DNA from: Candidatus Gastranaerophilales bacterium
GTDB taxonomy: Bacteria > Cyanobacteriota > Vampirovibrionia > Gastranaerophilales > Gastranaerophilaceae
Reading direction: 5' to 3'
Assembly: GCA_944323365.1 (NCBI GenBank)
Contig: CALUSG010000046.1
Span: 1 to 32,784, forward strand
DNA: 32,784 bases
Below are positions 16,882 to 25,650 of the stretch, piece after piece. A program made the translations under genes and the position numbers. The notes beneath the pieces are model-generated. The model was given only the letters and a program-made list of their open reading frames with translations. It had not been told where the DNA came from and made no database searches. Position 1 is the stretch's first letter. The number at the start of each line of letters is the position of its first letter.

Positions 16882-17429
16882 TTGAACGAGAAAAAATGAT
16901 AAGAGGCGAGCTTTATAATTCTGAAGACGAAATTCTTGTTAATGAACGTCTTAGGTGTAAACAACTATGTTATGAATTTAATAACTTGCCTTTTACAGAG
17001 TTAGAAAAGATGTCTGAGATTATTCGTAAACTTTTTGGCAAAGTAAAAGGAAAATTTTACATAAATCCGGTATTCTATTGCGATTATGGGTATAATATAG
17101 AGATTGGCGAAAATTTTTATTCAAACCATAATCTAGTAATTTTAGACTGTGCGAAGGTAATATTTGGGGATAATGTTTTTATAGGCCCAAATTGTGGATT
17201 TTATACAGCCGGACACCCATTAGATGCTGCAACAAGAAACAGTGGACAAGAATTTGCCAAACCAATAACTGTTGGTAATAATGTTTGGATAGGTGGAAAT
17301 GTTTGCGTTATGCCAAATGTTACTATTGGTGATAATTGTGTAATTGGGGCAGGAAGTGTTGTCACGAAAAGTATTCCGTCAAATACCGTTGCGGTTGGTA
17401 ATCCTTGCAGAGTGATAAAACAAATTTAA
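16878..17429 (+). CDS. Maltose/galactoside O-acetyltransferase-like protein
   Basis: This 183-residue protein is a left-handed beta-helix acetyltransferase of the LacA/Maa type. An N-terminal helical MAC segment (MIRGELYNSEDEILVNERLRCKQL) is followed by hexapeptide repeats (IGENFYSNHNLVILD, FGDNVFIGPN, VGNNVWIGGNVCVMPNVTIGDNCVIGAGSVV). The catalytic His is His113 in TAGHPLD. It moves acetyl from acetyl-CoA to a sugar hydroxyl; the natural sugar is rarely known. The ATG overlaps the stop of the AsmA-like gene in the sequence ATGA, so translation is coupled. Confidence 0.93.
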   Translation: MIEREKMIRGELYNSEDEILVNERLRCKQLCYEFNNLPFTELEKMSEIIRKLFGKVKGKFYINPVFYCDYGYNIEIGENFYSNHNLVILDCAKVIFGDNVFIGPNCGFYTAGHPLDAATRNSGQEFAKPITVGNNVWIGGNVCVMPNVTIGDNCVIGAGSVVTKSIPSNTVAVGNPCRVIKQI

Positions 17430-17440
17430 GGAGGTTATTT

Positions 17441-18064
17441 ATGAAGGTATTGTTAATTAATGGCAGTAATAGAAAAAATGGTTGTACATATACTGCATTA
17501 AATGAAATAGCTAAAATTTTAAATTCAGAAGAAATTGAAACTGAAATTATACAATTGGGTTCAGAGCCTATTCGTGATTGTGTCGGTTGTAGATGGTGCA
17601 GAACAAATGGTGGTAAGTGTGTTTTTAATGATGATATTGTAAACGAAGTTATAGAGAAAGCAAAAGAGTCCGATGGTTTTATTTTTGGCTCACCTGTGTA
17701 TTTTGCACATCCAAGCGGTAGGTTACTTTCGTTTTTAGATAGATTGTTTTATGCAGGAGGCGATGCTTTTACATATAAGCCGGGTGCGGCAATAGTTTCT
17801 GCTAGACGTGCCGGTACAACCGCTTCAATTGATGCAATTATTAAACATTTTTCAATTAATCAAATGCCTGTAATTTCGTCAAATTACTGGAATATGGTAC
17901 ATGGTAATACTCCTGATGAAGTTATGCAGGATAAAGAAGGCATGCAAATTATGCAAGTTTTAGGTAGAAATATGGCATGGATGTTAAAATGTATCGAAGC
18001 AGGCAAAGAAAAAGGTATTAAGCCTCAACCTGTGGATAAAATAATGACAAATTTTATAAGGTAG
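17441..18064 (+). CDS. Iron-sulfur flavoprotein (flavodoxin-fold NAD(P)H/FMN reductase)
   Basis: This 207-residue flavodoxin-fold protein has the FMN phosphate loop INGSNRKNGCTYTAL at its start and the flavin-contact block FGSPVYFAHPSGRLLSFLDR near 85-105. Between them Cys47, 50, 53 and 60 form CX2CX2CX6C, the compact cluster motif of archaeal and anaerobe iron-sulfur flavoproteins. It probably moves electrons from ferredoxin or NAD(P)H to an acceptor such as O2, H2O2 or a xenobiotic; which one is unknown. The start at 17441 is chosen for its AAGGAGG site just after the O-acetyltransferase stop. The gene ends one base before a convergent glutaredoxin gene. Confidence 0.9.
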   Translation: MKVLLINGSNRKNGCTYTALNEIAKILNSEEIETEIIQLGSEPIRDCVGCRWCRTNGGKCVFNDDIVNEVIEKAKESDGFIFGSPVYFAHPSGRLLSFLDRLFYAGGDAFTYKPGAAIVSARRAGTTASIDAIIKHFSINQMPVISSNYWNMVHGNTPDEVMQDKEGMQIMQVLGRNMAWMLKCIEAGKEKGIKPQPVDKIMTNFIR

Positions 18065-18065
18065 T

Positions 18066-18326
18066 TTAATTTAAGTATTCGTTAAGTTCACCGGATTTGT
18101 ATAAAGCGTTTAAATCGTCAAATCCGCCTATATATTTGTCATTAATTATAATTTGAGGAATTGTCATAATTTTTTTATTAAAACGTTTTTGTATATCAGC
18201 AGCCATTTCCTCAAAAGAATCAGTTACGTCAGTTTCTTTATAGTCTAAACCAAGAGATTTAAGAAGCTTTTTTGCCTTAATACAATAAGGACAAGTTTGA
18301 GAGGTGTATATTTCAATTTTGTTCAT
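18066..18326 (-). CDS. grxC: Glutaredoxin 3-like protein
   Basis: This 86-residue glutaredoxin has the dithiol active site Cys12-Pro-Tyr-Cys15, the cis-Pro loop Thr55-Ile-Pro57 and the glutathione-binding GGFDD at 67-71. It reduces disulfides and glutathione mixed disulfides in the cytoplasm using glutathione or another small thiol; whether this organism makes glutathione is not shown here. The ribosome site is AAAGGAG. The gene lies 12 bases downstream of the WG-repeat gene, on the same strand, so a shared transcript is likely. Confidence 0.95.
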   Translation of the reverse strand: MNKIEIYTSQTCPYCIKAKKLLKSLGLDYKETDVTDSFEEMAADIQKRFNKKIMTIPQIIINDKYIGGFDDLNALYKSGELNEYLN

Positions 18327-18338
18327 ATATAACTCCTT

Positions 18339-19247
18339 TTATTGTAATTGTCTTTTTAACTCATATTTAACTTCAGATAAAGGTCCATTATTAGGTGTTC
18401 TGACAGTATTGAAGTAGTTTCTGGCATAACTGAACGGGTATTTAGGAAGCCAAGTCAATTTTATAAATATAGAAACAGTTTCAGCACCTTGAGATAACAT
18501 TAATTCATCAATTGTTTGTTCATGTGCAGGTGAAATAGAAGAAAATAATTTCAGAAAATAATCAGTAAAAGTCACAACGGAATAACCTGTTGCAGTTCCT
18601 GGATTAGTAATTAATTCTGATATTTTAAAGTTTTCATTACCTTTTATATTTTGAATGTCATGTGGAAGCGTGAACGTTTCTCCTTTTAATTGTTCTATTT
18701 CATACCACTGACCATTATAGTTTATTCTCAAAATGTTAGGTTTTGGCATATAAATATCATCAAATTTATTTTCCAATATAGTATTGCCATTCATGTCTAC
18801 TATACCGTATCTAAAATTTTTGCAAGTCAAAAACATTCCTCCAAACAATAAATCGATAGAGGAATATTCTCTAGGTAAGATTTCTTTGCCATGTTCATCA
18901 TATAACGCATATTTATTACCACGTCCTATTTTTAAATATTTTCCGAGAACCCTTTCAACATGAGTATATTTTATAGGGACGAGTATGTTGCCATGATAAT
19001 CTATAAGTCCGAATTTGCTTTTCTTTTGAACTAAAAATGATGACTCTCCAACTCTTATCATTTTTTTATATATTGGGTTAATCAAAATATTTCCGTTGGC
19101 ATCTTTTAATCCAAAAAGATTATCTTGAGAAAAAACTTTTGCATTACTTAAATTTTCAGTAACATTTTCTGTTACGTTACCTGTTAATGCATATGAACAC
19201 CCTTGAATCAGAATTATTGATATTAAAAAAATTAAAAACTTTTTCAT
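18339..19247 (-). CDS. WG-repeat secreted protein or lipoprotein
   Basis: This 302-residue protein has a signal sequence (MKKFLIFLISIILIQGCSYA). The Cys after IQG could be a lipoprotein site, although Gln at -2 is unusual; otherwise cleavage after SYA is likely. Four WG-type repeats follow between about residues 44 and 165: LFGLKDANGNILINPIY, KFGLIDYHGNILVPIKY, KYALYDEHGKEILPREY and RYGIVDMNGNTILENKF. The last 130 residues are unassigned. WG repeats form small beta-hairpins and are frequent in secreted proteins of unknown binding role. It precedes the glutaredoxin gene and is divergent from the second AsmA-like gene. Confidence 0.85.
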   Translation of the reverse strand: MKKFLIFLISIILIQGCSYALTGNVTENVTENLSNAKVFSQDNLFGLKDANGNILINPIYKKMIRVGESSFLVQKKSKFGLIDYHGNILVPIKYTHVERVLGKYLKIGRGNKYALYDEHGKEILPREYSSIDLLFGGMFLTCKNFRYGIVDMNGNTILENKFDDIYMPKPNILRINYNGQWYEIEQLKGETFTLPHDIQNIKGNENFKISELITNPGTATGYSVVTFTDYFLKLFSSISPAHEQTIDELMLSQGAETVSIFIKLTWLPKYPFSYARNYFNTVRTPNNGPLSEVKYELKRQLQ

Positions 19248-19274
19248 AACTATATAATAGCATAAAATTAATTA

Positions 19275-19283
19275 TGTTATAAT
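19275..19283 (+). promoter_or_regulatory. Extended -10 promoter of the second AsmA-like gene
   Basis: TGTTATAAT matches TGN-TATAAT exactly. It lies 21 bases before the ATG at 19305 and is followed by the AAGGGAG ribosome site. Confidence 0.65.
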
Positions 19284-19304
19284 TTTATTATTAAGGGAGA
19301 TGTG

Positions 19305-22091
19305 ATGAATAAAAAAATAGTAATTGGTATTTTAAGCGTATTAATAGTAATTATAGGCCTTTTGTCGTTTTTATATATAAAAATTCTGCCAAACGTTTTA
19401 TCTAGTGCTAAATTTATAAACTTTGTAGAAAAAGAGGTTAAGAAAATAACTGATGCGGATTTGAATATAGAATCTCCTGTTTTAAAAACAGGTTTTTCTC
19501 CGGCAATAGGATTTAAGGCAAAGGAAATTAAGCTTACAAAGAACAATGCTGATTTATTGGAAATAAAAAATCTTGATACGCAAATTTCTTTGAAAGATAT
19601 AATAAAACAAAGTATAATTTTAGATAAATTTTTTGTGGAATACATTTTTGCAGATGTAAATAAGCTTATGGCATTATTACCTCAGCAGGAGCAACCTGAA
19701 AATCAAGAGAAATCAAGTTGGACATTAGATTTTTACGATTCAATTTTAGGGCTAAAAAAAGGTACAATACTTTATCATATTGACCCTGATGTAGATATAA
19801 AACTTGATGCGGATAAATTATTCATTAACAATACAAAAAAATATGAACGTTTTGTACATTTTAATTTTGTAACAACAATTAAAAAAGCAGATAAAACACT
19901 TTATTTTGCACTTGCTGATAAAAATAAAGTTATTATTAAAGAAAAACAATTATTAGTAAAAGATTGTATTTTTAATGTAAACAAATCGGATGTACATATT
20001 AATGCTTATGCTTCAAGAAAAACAGGCATGAATATAAATCTTTCATCTAAAAATTTTAGTATAGATGATATTATAGCAATTGTAGGCTCAAATCTTTTGA
20101 TAAGTAATGGTAATGAAATCATTTCTTATTTTAAGGATATAAAAGGCAGTTTTGATTTTGACCTAAATCTTACGAAAAATGATTTAAATGGCACAATTGA
20201 CATGAATAAACTTTCATTGAAAGTCGTTCCTGTTGCTGATTTGCCATTAACAGTTGATAAAGGACAAATCATTTTAACATCAAAAGATATAAAGTTAAAT
20301 GGGTTTAAAGGTTATTATGGTTCAACCAGGGAAAACCATATAGATCTTAATGGTGTAGTAAAAGATTATACAAAATCATGTGATACAGAAATTATTGTAA
20401 AAACAGTTGCAACAAATGAATTTGCAGAGAAATATTTATCTAAGCTGGTTGGTTTTCCGTTTAAAATTATAGGTAATGCGGGTACAAGTGTTATTATAAA
20501 ATCACTGTATAATAAAATTGATGTAGTATGGGCGTCAAAATTGTCTAAAGGCGAAGATATTTTGGTAGACGGGGCATCTTTAACTCCGACAGGTTGGGAT
20601 AGAGCTGTTAAAGCAGATTTGCATTTTGAAAATAATATTTTAAATATAAAAGATATAAGTTATTATATTGCATCAGAACTTGTACGTGGTGTAAAAGTTA
20701 AACCTGTATTATCTTTAAACGGTAATATTGATTTTTCAAAACAAGTACCTTTTGTAAAAGATTTAGGCTTTGTTATTCCTAATCCTTTACCAAGTGAATT
20801 TTTAAATGTTTTAATAGGTCAAAAATTATTTAAAGGCGGTAAATTTTACGGCAATCTTGCAATGGTTAATAATGGTGAATATCCTGTAATTGATGGCAAG
20901 TTAAACGCGGATAAGATAATAGTTCCGTCCCAGCGGGTATTTATAAAAAGCGGAGAATTTTATACAGATAAGAATAATATTCATATAAAATCTGAAGGCT
21001 GGTACAAAAGATCTAAATTCGATTTTTCCGGAACAATAGCAAATAAAATTATGTTTCCGGTGGTTATAAAAAATATTGATTTTGGTATTGATAAAATTGA
21101 TATAGAACGTGTAATGAAATCATTTAATCAACAGAATACTGCCGCTGTCCAGCAGCAGCAAAAAGTTGTTGAAAATGTTGAATATGATTATGAAAACTAC
21201 AATGAAGAGGAAGATACAAATGCCGTTGCTTTTGATGTTAACAATCTTATAATCGAAAGATGTATATTACGTCTTGATGATGGTAAATATAAAGATATTA
21301 AATTCGGTAACCTAAAAGCAAATTTAACTTTAAATAAAGATAATATATTAGAATTAAAATCAAACAGATTTGATATTGCAGATGGTATTTCATCTGTGAA
21401 AGTATTTTGCGATTTAAAAAAACATAAATATAATATCACTTTAGGAATAAAAGATGTAAATTCGGATGTTATGTCATCTTCTTTGCTTAATTTACCACGT
21501 GAAATATCCGGTAAAGCCAGCGGATTGATTGACTTAAATACGGATAACTCATTGAAGCTTAACGGGACTATAAAATTTCTAGTACAAAATGGTACAATAC
21601 AAAAGATAGGCTTAATTGAATATATTTTAAAATTTGCGGCAGTATTCAGAAATCCTATTGCAATGATAAGCCCGGCAGCTATATCAGATATGGTAAATAT
21701 TCCTGAAGGAAATTTTGATAAGATTACCGGTGAATTATATTTAAAAAATAATGTTGTAGAGCTGCTTAAAATAAAATCTTCAGCACCGCAGCTAAGTAGT
21801 TTTATCATTGGAAGATATGATATTGTGACCGGTGATGCTATTTTAAGAATATATACCAAATTTAGTAGTGCACATAAGGGCTTTGCCGGGGTTCTGCGTA
21901 ACTTTTCACTAAACAGTCTGGCAAATAGAATTCCGTTAAGCAGTAGAAGTGATGCAAATTATTATGCCTCTGAGCTTGAACAATTACCGCCAATCGATGC
22001 TGATGAAAAAGATTGCCAGGTATTTCTAACAAAAGTTGATGGAGATATTGTAAGTAATAATTTCATTTCTTCTTTGAAAAAGATAAAATAG
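19305..22091 (+). CDS. Second AsmA-like envelope protein
   Basis: This 928-residue protein has an N-terminal membrane helix (about residues 5-26) followed by long beta-strand-rich sequence and an AsmA-like C-terminal region (ISGKASGLIDLNTDNSLKLNGTIKFLVQNGTIQKIGLIEYILKF, then GNFDKITGELYLKNNVVELLKIKSSAP). It is built like the 1,238-residue protein at 13,165 but is shorter, and contains a low-complexity Gln/Glu linker near residue 620 (QQQQKVVENVEYDYENYNEEE). It probably bridges inner and outer membrane in lipid transport. A GTG immediately before the ATG is in frame, but GGGAG is better spaced for the ATG at 19305. Confidence 0.86.
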   Translation: MNKKIVIGILSVLIVIIGLLSFLYIKILPNVLSSAKFINFVEKEVKKITDADLNIESPVLKTGFSPAIGFKAKEIKLTKNNADLLEIKNLDTQISLKDIIKQSIILDKFFVEYIFADVNKLMALLPQQEQPENQEKSSWTLDFYDSILGLKKGTILYHIDPDVDIKLDADKLFINNTKKYERFVHFNFVTTIKKADKTLYFALADKNKVIIKEKQLLVKDCIFNVNKSDVHINAYASRKTGMNINLSSKNFSIDDIIAIVGSNLLISNGNEIISYFKDIKGSFDFDLNLTKNDLNGTIDMNKLSLKVVPVADLPLTVDKGQIILTSKDIKLNGFKGYYGSTRENHIDLNGVVKDYTKSCDTEIIVKTVATNEFAEKYLSKLVGFPFKIIGNAGTSVIIKSLYNKIDVVWASKLSKGEDILVDGASLTPTGWDRAVKADLHFENNILNIKDISYYIASELVRGVKVKPVLSLNGNIDFSKQVPFVKDLGFVIPNPLPSEFLNVLIGQKLFKGGKFYGNLAMVNNGEYPVIDGKLNADKIIVPSQRVFIKSGEFYTDKNNIHIKSEGWYKRSKFDFSGTIANKIMFPVVIKNIDFGIDKIDIERVMKSFNQQNTAAVQQQQKVVENVEYDYENYNEEEDTNAVAFDVNNLIIERCILRLDDGKYKDIKFGNLKANLTLNKDNILELKSNRFDIADGISSVKVFCDLKKHKYNITLGIKDVNSDVMSSSLLNLPREISGKASGLIDLNTDNSLKLNGTIKFLVQNGTIQKIGLIEYILKFAAVFRNPIAMISPAAISDMVNIPEGNFDKITGELYLKNNVVELLKIKSSAPQLSSFIIGRYDIVTGDAILRIYTKFSSAHKGFAGVLRNFSLNSLANRIPLSSRSDANYYASELEQLPPIDADEKDCQVFLTKVDGDIVSNNFISSLKKIK

Positions 22092-22128
22092 TATCTGCTT
22101 GTAACAATTTTTATGCCAAGTTAATATT

Positions 22129-22166
22129 TGCTGGAAATTTTATGAATTTTATTGTATAATCCAGCA
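22129..22166 (+). promoter_or_regulatory. Promoter of the six-gene envelope operon with flanking inverted repeat
   Basis: TATAAT (22155-22160) lies 7 bases before the ATG at 22168. An inverted repeat TGCTGGA (22129-22135) / TCCAGCA (22160-22166) brackets the -10 box. No convincing -35 is present; TGGAAA at 22132-22137 has the right 17-base spacing but is weak. The repeat may be an operator for a regulator needed to start transcription or to block it. Confidence 0.55.
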
Positions 22167-22167
22167 T

Positions 22168-22353
22168 ATGAACGGTAAAATTAGTGTAATAGTAATAGTT
22201 GCGGCTGTAAGTATATTGACAATAACTTTTTGCTTTATTCAACCCAAAATGCATAAGCCGTTCCAGCTTAATATTATAGAATATTTGATAAAAATTAATA
22301 ATGATGGAAGTATGACAACAATTAAAAGTATTACTACAGAGGTAAGGAAATGA
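22168..22353 (+). CDS. Small membrane-anchored protein with MHKPF motif
   Basis: I do not recognise this 61-residue protein. One membrane helix (about residues 5-24) is followed by IQPKMHKPFQLNIIEYLIKI and a short polar end. The TonB-like protein three genes further on begins with the same pattern: helix, then FQPNMHKPF, then YEIVIEE. The start is supported by that alignment although it has no ribosome site, so the mRNA is probably leaderless. The stop overlaps the next gene by four bases. It may be an anchor or a reduced paralogue of the TonB-like protein. Confidence 0.72.
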   Translation: MNGKISVIVIVAAVSILTITFCFIQPKMHKPFQLNIIEYLIKINNDGSMTTIKSITTEVRK

Positions 22354-23366
22354 AAAAGTTACTTGCTTTAATGTTCGTATTTATATATATGTTCGCTTCA
22401 AATATTTGTTTTGCAGCGGGAGAAGTTTATTACCTGAAAAATTCTAATCTGCAAAATGTTTCTAATATTGTAAAACAAGTATTATCCGAAAAAGATTACA
22501 CTATTAAAAAAGAAAATCCTTTTTATGCAATATCAAATAAAAATAGTGCAGAGCGTGTGGTTATTATATTACAGCCAAATGCTCAAAATCTGTATTATTA
22601 TATAGAAGAGGATGGCAAAAAAATTAATAAAGCTTTATTAAAAAGTTTAAAATCACAAAATATTGAATATGAAGAGTATGAAAATGCAACGCATTTAGAG
22701 TATTTTGCCGGTGTAGCTCAAAAAGTCTTAAATGGAGAAAAAACGACATATTCATTTGAACAGCCCGGGATAACTCCTCAAAGAACAACATTATCAAATC
22801 CTAAAGTACTGCATGGTTCGGTACAAAAAGTCGGTAAAGGTACCGTATTAGATGTGTATTTACAGCACGCTATTAATACAGCAACAGCAAGTGTAGGTGA
22901 TAATGTAGTTGCTATATTAAAAAACAACTGGTTAGTAGACTCTCAAATAGTTGCACCTCAGGGCAGTGTTTTATACGGGACTTTAACCAAAGCGGATCAT
23001 GCACGTATAGGGATGAGAAACGGTGGTGTTGAAATTGATTTTAATAAACTTGTAACTCCTGATGGAAAAACATATAATTTGGTAACTCAAAAAATTGATT
23101 TTGATGTGACGAACGAAGGTGCAGTAAGTTCATCAATAAAAAAAGTTGCAACAGCTACAGCTATAGGTGCAGCTGCGGGAATACTGCTTTCATTATTAGG
23201 TGGAGGTGATTATATAGGGAAAGGTGCTGCAATAGGGGCAGGTGTTGCCGGCGGTGTTGCTCTTATGACATCTGCTGCTGCAAAAGGTGTAGATGCAGAA
23301 ATCCCTTCTTATACCGAACTTCAGGTGGTTATAGATGAGGATATTAAGGTTATATTGAATTATTAA
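22350..23366 (+). CDS. Secreted protein with VirB10-like/glycine-zipper region
   Basis: This 338-residue protein has a signal peptide (MKKLLALMFVFIYMFASNICFA). Residues 23-140 are mixed alpha/beta with no recognised family. Residues 155-250 (VGDNVVAILKNNWLVDSQIVAPQGSVLYG...GGVEIDFNKLVTPDGKTYNL) read like the VirB10/TrbI-type beta-barrel pattern. A Gly-rich glycine-zipper stretch (about 265-310, IGAAAGILLSLLGGGDYIGKGAAIGAGVAGG) then inserts before the last strand. I infer a periplasmic or outer-membrane-inserting part of a trans-envelope complex; no other conjugation gene is present. The AGAGG site overlaps the upstream gene. Confidence 0.75.
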   Translation: MKKLLALMFVFIYMFASNICFAAGEVYYLKNSNLQNVSNIVKQVLSEKDYTIKKENPFYAISNKNSAERVVIILQPNAQNLYYYIEEDGKKINKALLKSLKSQNIEYEEYENATHLEYFAGVAQKVLNGEKTTYSFEQPGITPQRTTLSNPKVLHGSVQKVGKGTVLDVYLQHAINTATASVGDNVVAILKNNWLVDSQIVAPQGSVLYGTLTKADHARIGMRNGGVEIDFNKLVTPDGKTYNLVTQKIDFDVTNEGAVSSSIKKVATATAIGAAAGILLSLLGGGDYIGKGAAIGAGVAGGVALMTSAAAKGVDAEIPSYTELQVVIDEDIKVILNY

Positions 23367-23377
23367 AAGGGTGTATT

Positions 23378-24046
23378 ATGAATAAACGATTGATAATTAT
23401 AGGTTTTTTAATTTTAATTATTAGTGTTATCGGAAAATTATTGTTTTCAGCGTTAAAAAACATTGAATTAGATGAATTTCATCCGGCAGCAGTGATATTT
23501 GTTATAGATTCATCAGCCTCAAATCAAGAGAAACTTAATGAAGAAATAAAATATTTGCGAAATATATGCTCAATTTTGGATCCTGAAGATGTTATAAAGA
23601 TACTAAAAGTTTCAGAAAAATCTTATTTGATTTATGAAGGTGCTCCGACTGACGGTTCAATAATTAATGATACTTTAAAAGAATTTACAAAACTAGATAC
23701 ATCAGATTATGGTACAGCATATGGAGAAGCTCTTAAAAAAGCATTTGAGCACGCTTTGACAATGAAAAAAGAAGGTTATGTACCTTCTATTGTTGTCATA
23801 GGTGATTTGGAAAATGAAGGTGATATTTCAAAACAAATTGATTGGGATACGTTACCCGAAAACGTGGAAAATGTAAAAAAATATGTGCCTGAAATTTCAA
23901 TGTTATTTGCATATGCACATCCTGAAAAATTAGATTTAGTAAAAACAAAATTAACACCTGTTTTAGGTGAAAAAAAATTAATTGTGGTAAATGAACAAAC
24001 CGCTGCAAAATCTCAGCGTAAACTTTTAGAGGCAATCGGAAGATAG
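23378..24046 (+). CDS. Membrane-anchored VWA-like protein
   Basis: This 222-residue protein has an N-terminal membrane helix (about residues 5-24) and then a VWA-like domain: AAVIFVIDSSAS gives the MIDAS Asp44-x-Ser46-x-Ser48, Thr113 in DYGTAYGEAL is the likely third ligand, and Asp143 in VVIGDLENEGD the fourth. The domain faces the periplasm if the helix is a simple anchor. VWA domains bind partner proteins through a metal. The gene is 11 bases after the glycine-zipper gene with an AAGGG site. The VWA call rests on motif spacing and is moderately firm. Confidence 0.75.
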   Translation: MNKRLIIIGFLILIISVIGKLLFSALKNIELDEFHPAAVIFVIDSSASNQEKLNEEIKYLRNICSILDPEDVIKILKVSEKSYLIYEGAPTDGSIINDTLKEFTKLDTSDYGTAYGEALKKAFEHALTMKKEGYVPSIVVIGDLENEGDISKQIDWDTLPENVENVKKYVPEISMLFAYAHPEKLDLVKTKLTPVLGEKKLIVVNEQTAAKSQRKLLEAIGR

Positions 24047-24055
24047 GAGAAATAA

Positions 24056-25648
24056 ATGACTTTTACTATAATAACAAAGAATAACGAAAAAACTTTTGCT
24101 AATAAAGAGCTTGTAAATATCTCATCACGTGATGGATATGATTATAAACTTGATTTGGGTTTTGATTTTATGCTTACAGTTGAATATAACAAAGATACAA
24201 ATAGATATGTATTATTAAACCAGTTTAATTGTAGCAATTTTTTATTCAAGGGACAACCGCTTCCTCAGCGTTTGGAAATAGATAAAGTCTGTAAAATTAT
24301 GGTAAAAGATTCCGATGAATTTATAAGTATAAAAGTACTGCAGGAGTTTGTAACTACTAAAGTCACACCTGAAAATTTGACAGAGCAGGATTTGAAAGAT
24401 TTATACGGCGAAGATGTTAATGCTTCAGCAAGACTAAAAATAGAAAGAAGAAAGGCTGAACTAGAGGAAGCAAGAGTTGCAATAACAAAACAAGTTGCAT
24501 ATTCAATAAATGATTTAAGAAGTAAACTTTCAATGAATTCAAAAGCAGGCATTGTAATGCATATCGCATTGTTTATAGCATCTGTAGTTTTAGCTTTTGG
24601 TGTTGCGAATTACTTGACAGGTCTATCATTAAAAGATGCCGGCAGTATAATTCAAATGCCTGTCAATATGAAAATAGTTTTGATGTATTCAGTTATAATT
24701 TATGGTGTGGGATTGGTAGCTAAACAGGGTGTATATTTATTTTTACAAAATAAACTTGATGAACTTAGTAATAATGCCGCTGAAAAAATTATGATAGTTT
24801 TATCAGTGTTATTTTATGTTGCAATATATTTAATAAATTTACTATATTACTTGGCTCCGGGTTCAATGACATTTTTCGCAATTTTTATGTCGCTATTTTT
24901 TACGGGGACATGTGCTGTGCTTGCTGCCGCATGCGGATATTTTAAAAGTGCAAAGGTAGAGTTGTCAAAAGAATTGAGCAAATATGAATATCGGGAAGAT
25001 TTTGAAATTGTTGTAAAAGAATATCAGCAATGGATTGAACGATTTATCAATAATTTAAGTAATTCAAAGATTAGAAACATAAAAGACAAATTGTTTATGT
25101 TGCAATTAAAATCTGTTGGAGAAATTTGTTTGGGTATTTTAACGGCACCATTTTTGGCATATGGTGTTTCAAACACTTTAGCAATGTGTTTCCCTGAAGC
25201 TGCAGGTTGGATTAGAATTTCAGGGTTAAGATTTTCTCCTGTATTTTTAGTACTTGCAACTTTTATGATAATATTTGCATTTTTTGCTTTTGTTAATGCA
25301 TTTTTCTGTAATAAAAAAATACAGGCCTCAAATGTTTTGAAAAATGATGGCTTTAGTAATTATTTTAAGCATGGTGTAGAAATATATGGGTTACAAGGTA
25401 TAAAAAAACTTAATACAGATATGCAGCGTTCATTTATTATAGGTTTGTGTATAATATTTATAGAATTTTCAATGAATATATCGTATTTTATGCAAGAAAT
25501 GGGCGGTGACTTAGGAGGTATGTTCTTAAGTTCTGTCGCAGCAATGGTTCCGACAGCATTATTGATTGCAGAAACTTATATGCTAAGTCAGACAAAATTT
25601 GATATTTACGCTTGTGATGAATTGTTAGCTAAATTGGATAGAGATTAA
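24056..25648 (+). CDS. Polytopic membrane protein with soluble N-terminal domain
   Basis: This 530-residue protein has three parts. Residues 1-100 form a soluble beta-rich domain whose last strands (YVLLNQFNCSNFLFKGQPLP, then IMVKDSDEFISIKVL) look FHA-like, but the FHA Gly-Arg and Ser-x-x-His residues are not visible. A charged helical stretch follows (105-160). Then about eight membrane helices lie near 164-190, 204-230, 245-267, 270-298, 357-382, 393-420, 457-480 and 487-510, with a long Glu/Lys-rich cytoplasmic loop at 300-355. I do not recognise the family. It is likely the inner-membrane core of the operon's complex. AGGAGAAATAA precedes the ATG. Confidence 0.78.
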   Translation: MTFTIITKNNEKTFANKELVNISSRDGYDYKLDLGFDFMLTVEYNKDTNRYVLLNQFNCSNFLFKGQPLPQRLEIDKVCKIMVKDSDEFISIKVLQEFVTTKVTPENLTEQDLKDLYGEDVNASARLKIERRKAELEEARVAITKQVAYSINDLRSKLSMNSKAGIVMHIALFIASVVLAFGVANYLTGLSLKDAGSIIQMPVNMKIVLMYSVIIYGVGLVAKQGVYLFLQNKLDELSNNAAEKIMIVLSVLFYVAIYLINLLYYLAPGSMTFFAIFMSLFFTGTCAVLAAACGYFKSAKVELSKELSKYEYREDFEIVVKEYQQWIERFINNLSNSKIRNIKDKLFMLQLKSVGEICLGILTAPFLAYGVSNTLAMCFPEAAGWIRISGLRFSPVFLVLATFMIIFAFFAFVNAFFCNKKIQASNVLKNDGFSNYFKHGVEIYGLQGIKKLNTDMQRSFIIGLCIIFIEFSMNISYFMQEMGGDLGGMFLSSVAAMVPTALLIAETYMLSQTKFDIYACDELLAKLDRD

Positions 25649-25650
25649 TT

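Noticed and set aside
21197-21859. 220-codon open frame on the minus strand inside the second AsmA-like gene
   Set aside because: It is the antisense shadow of a strongly supported coding region.
22350-23366. Type IV secretion or conjugation locus from the VirB10-like part
   Set aside because: No VirB4, VirD4, relaxase or other VirB gene is present; only the domain style matches.
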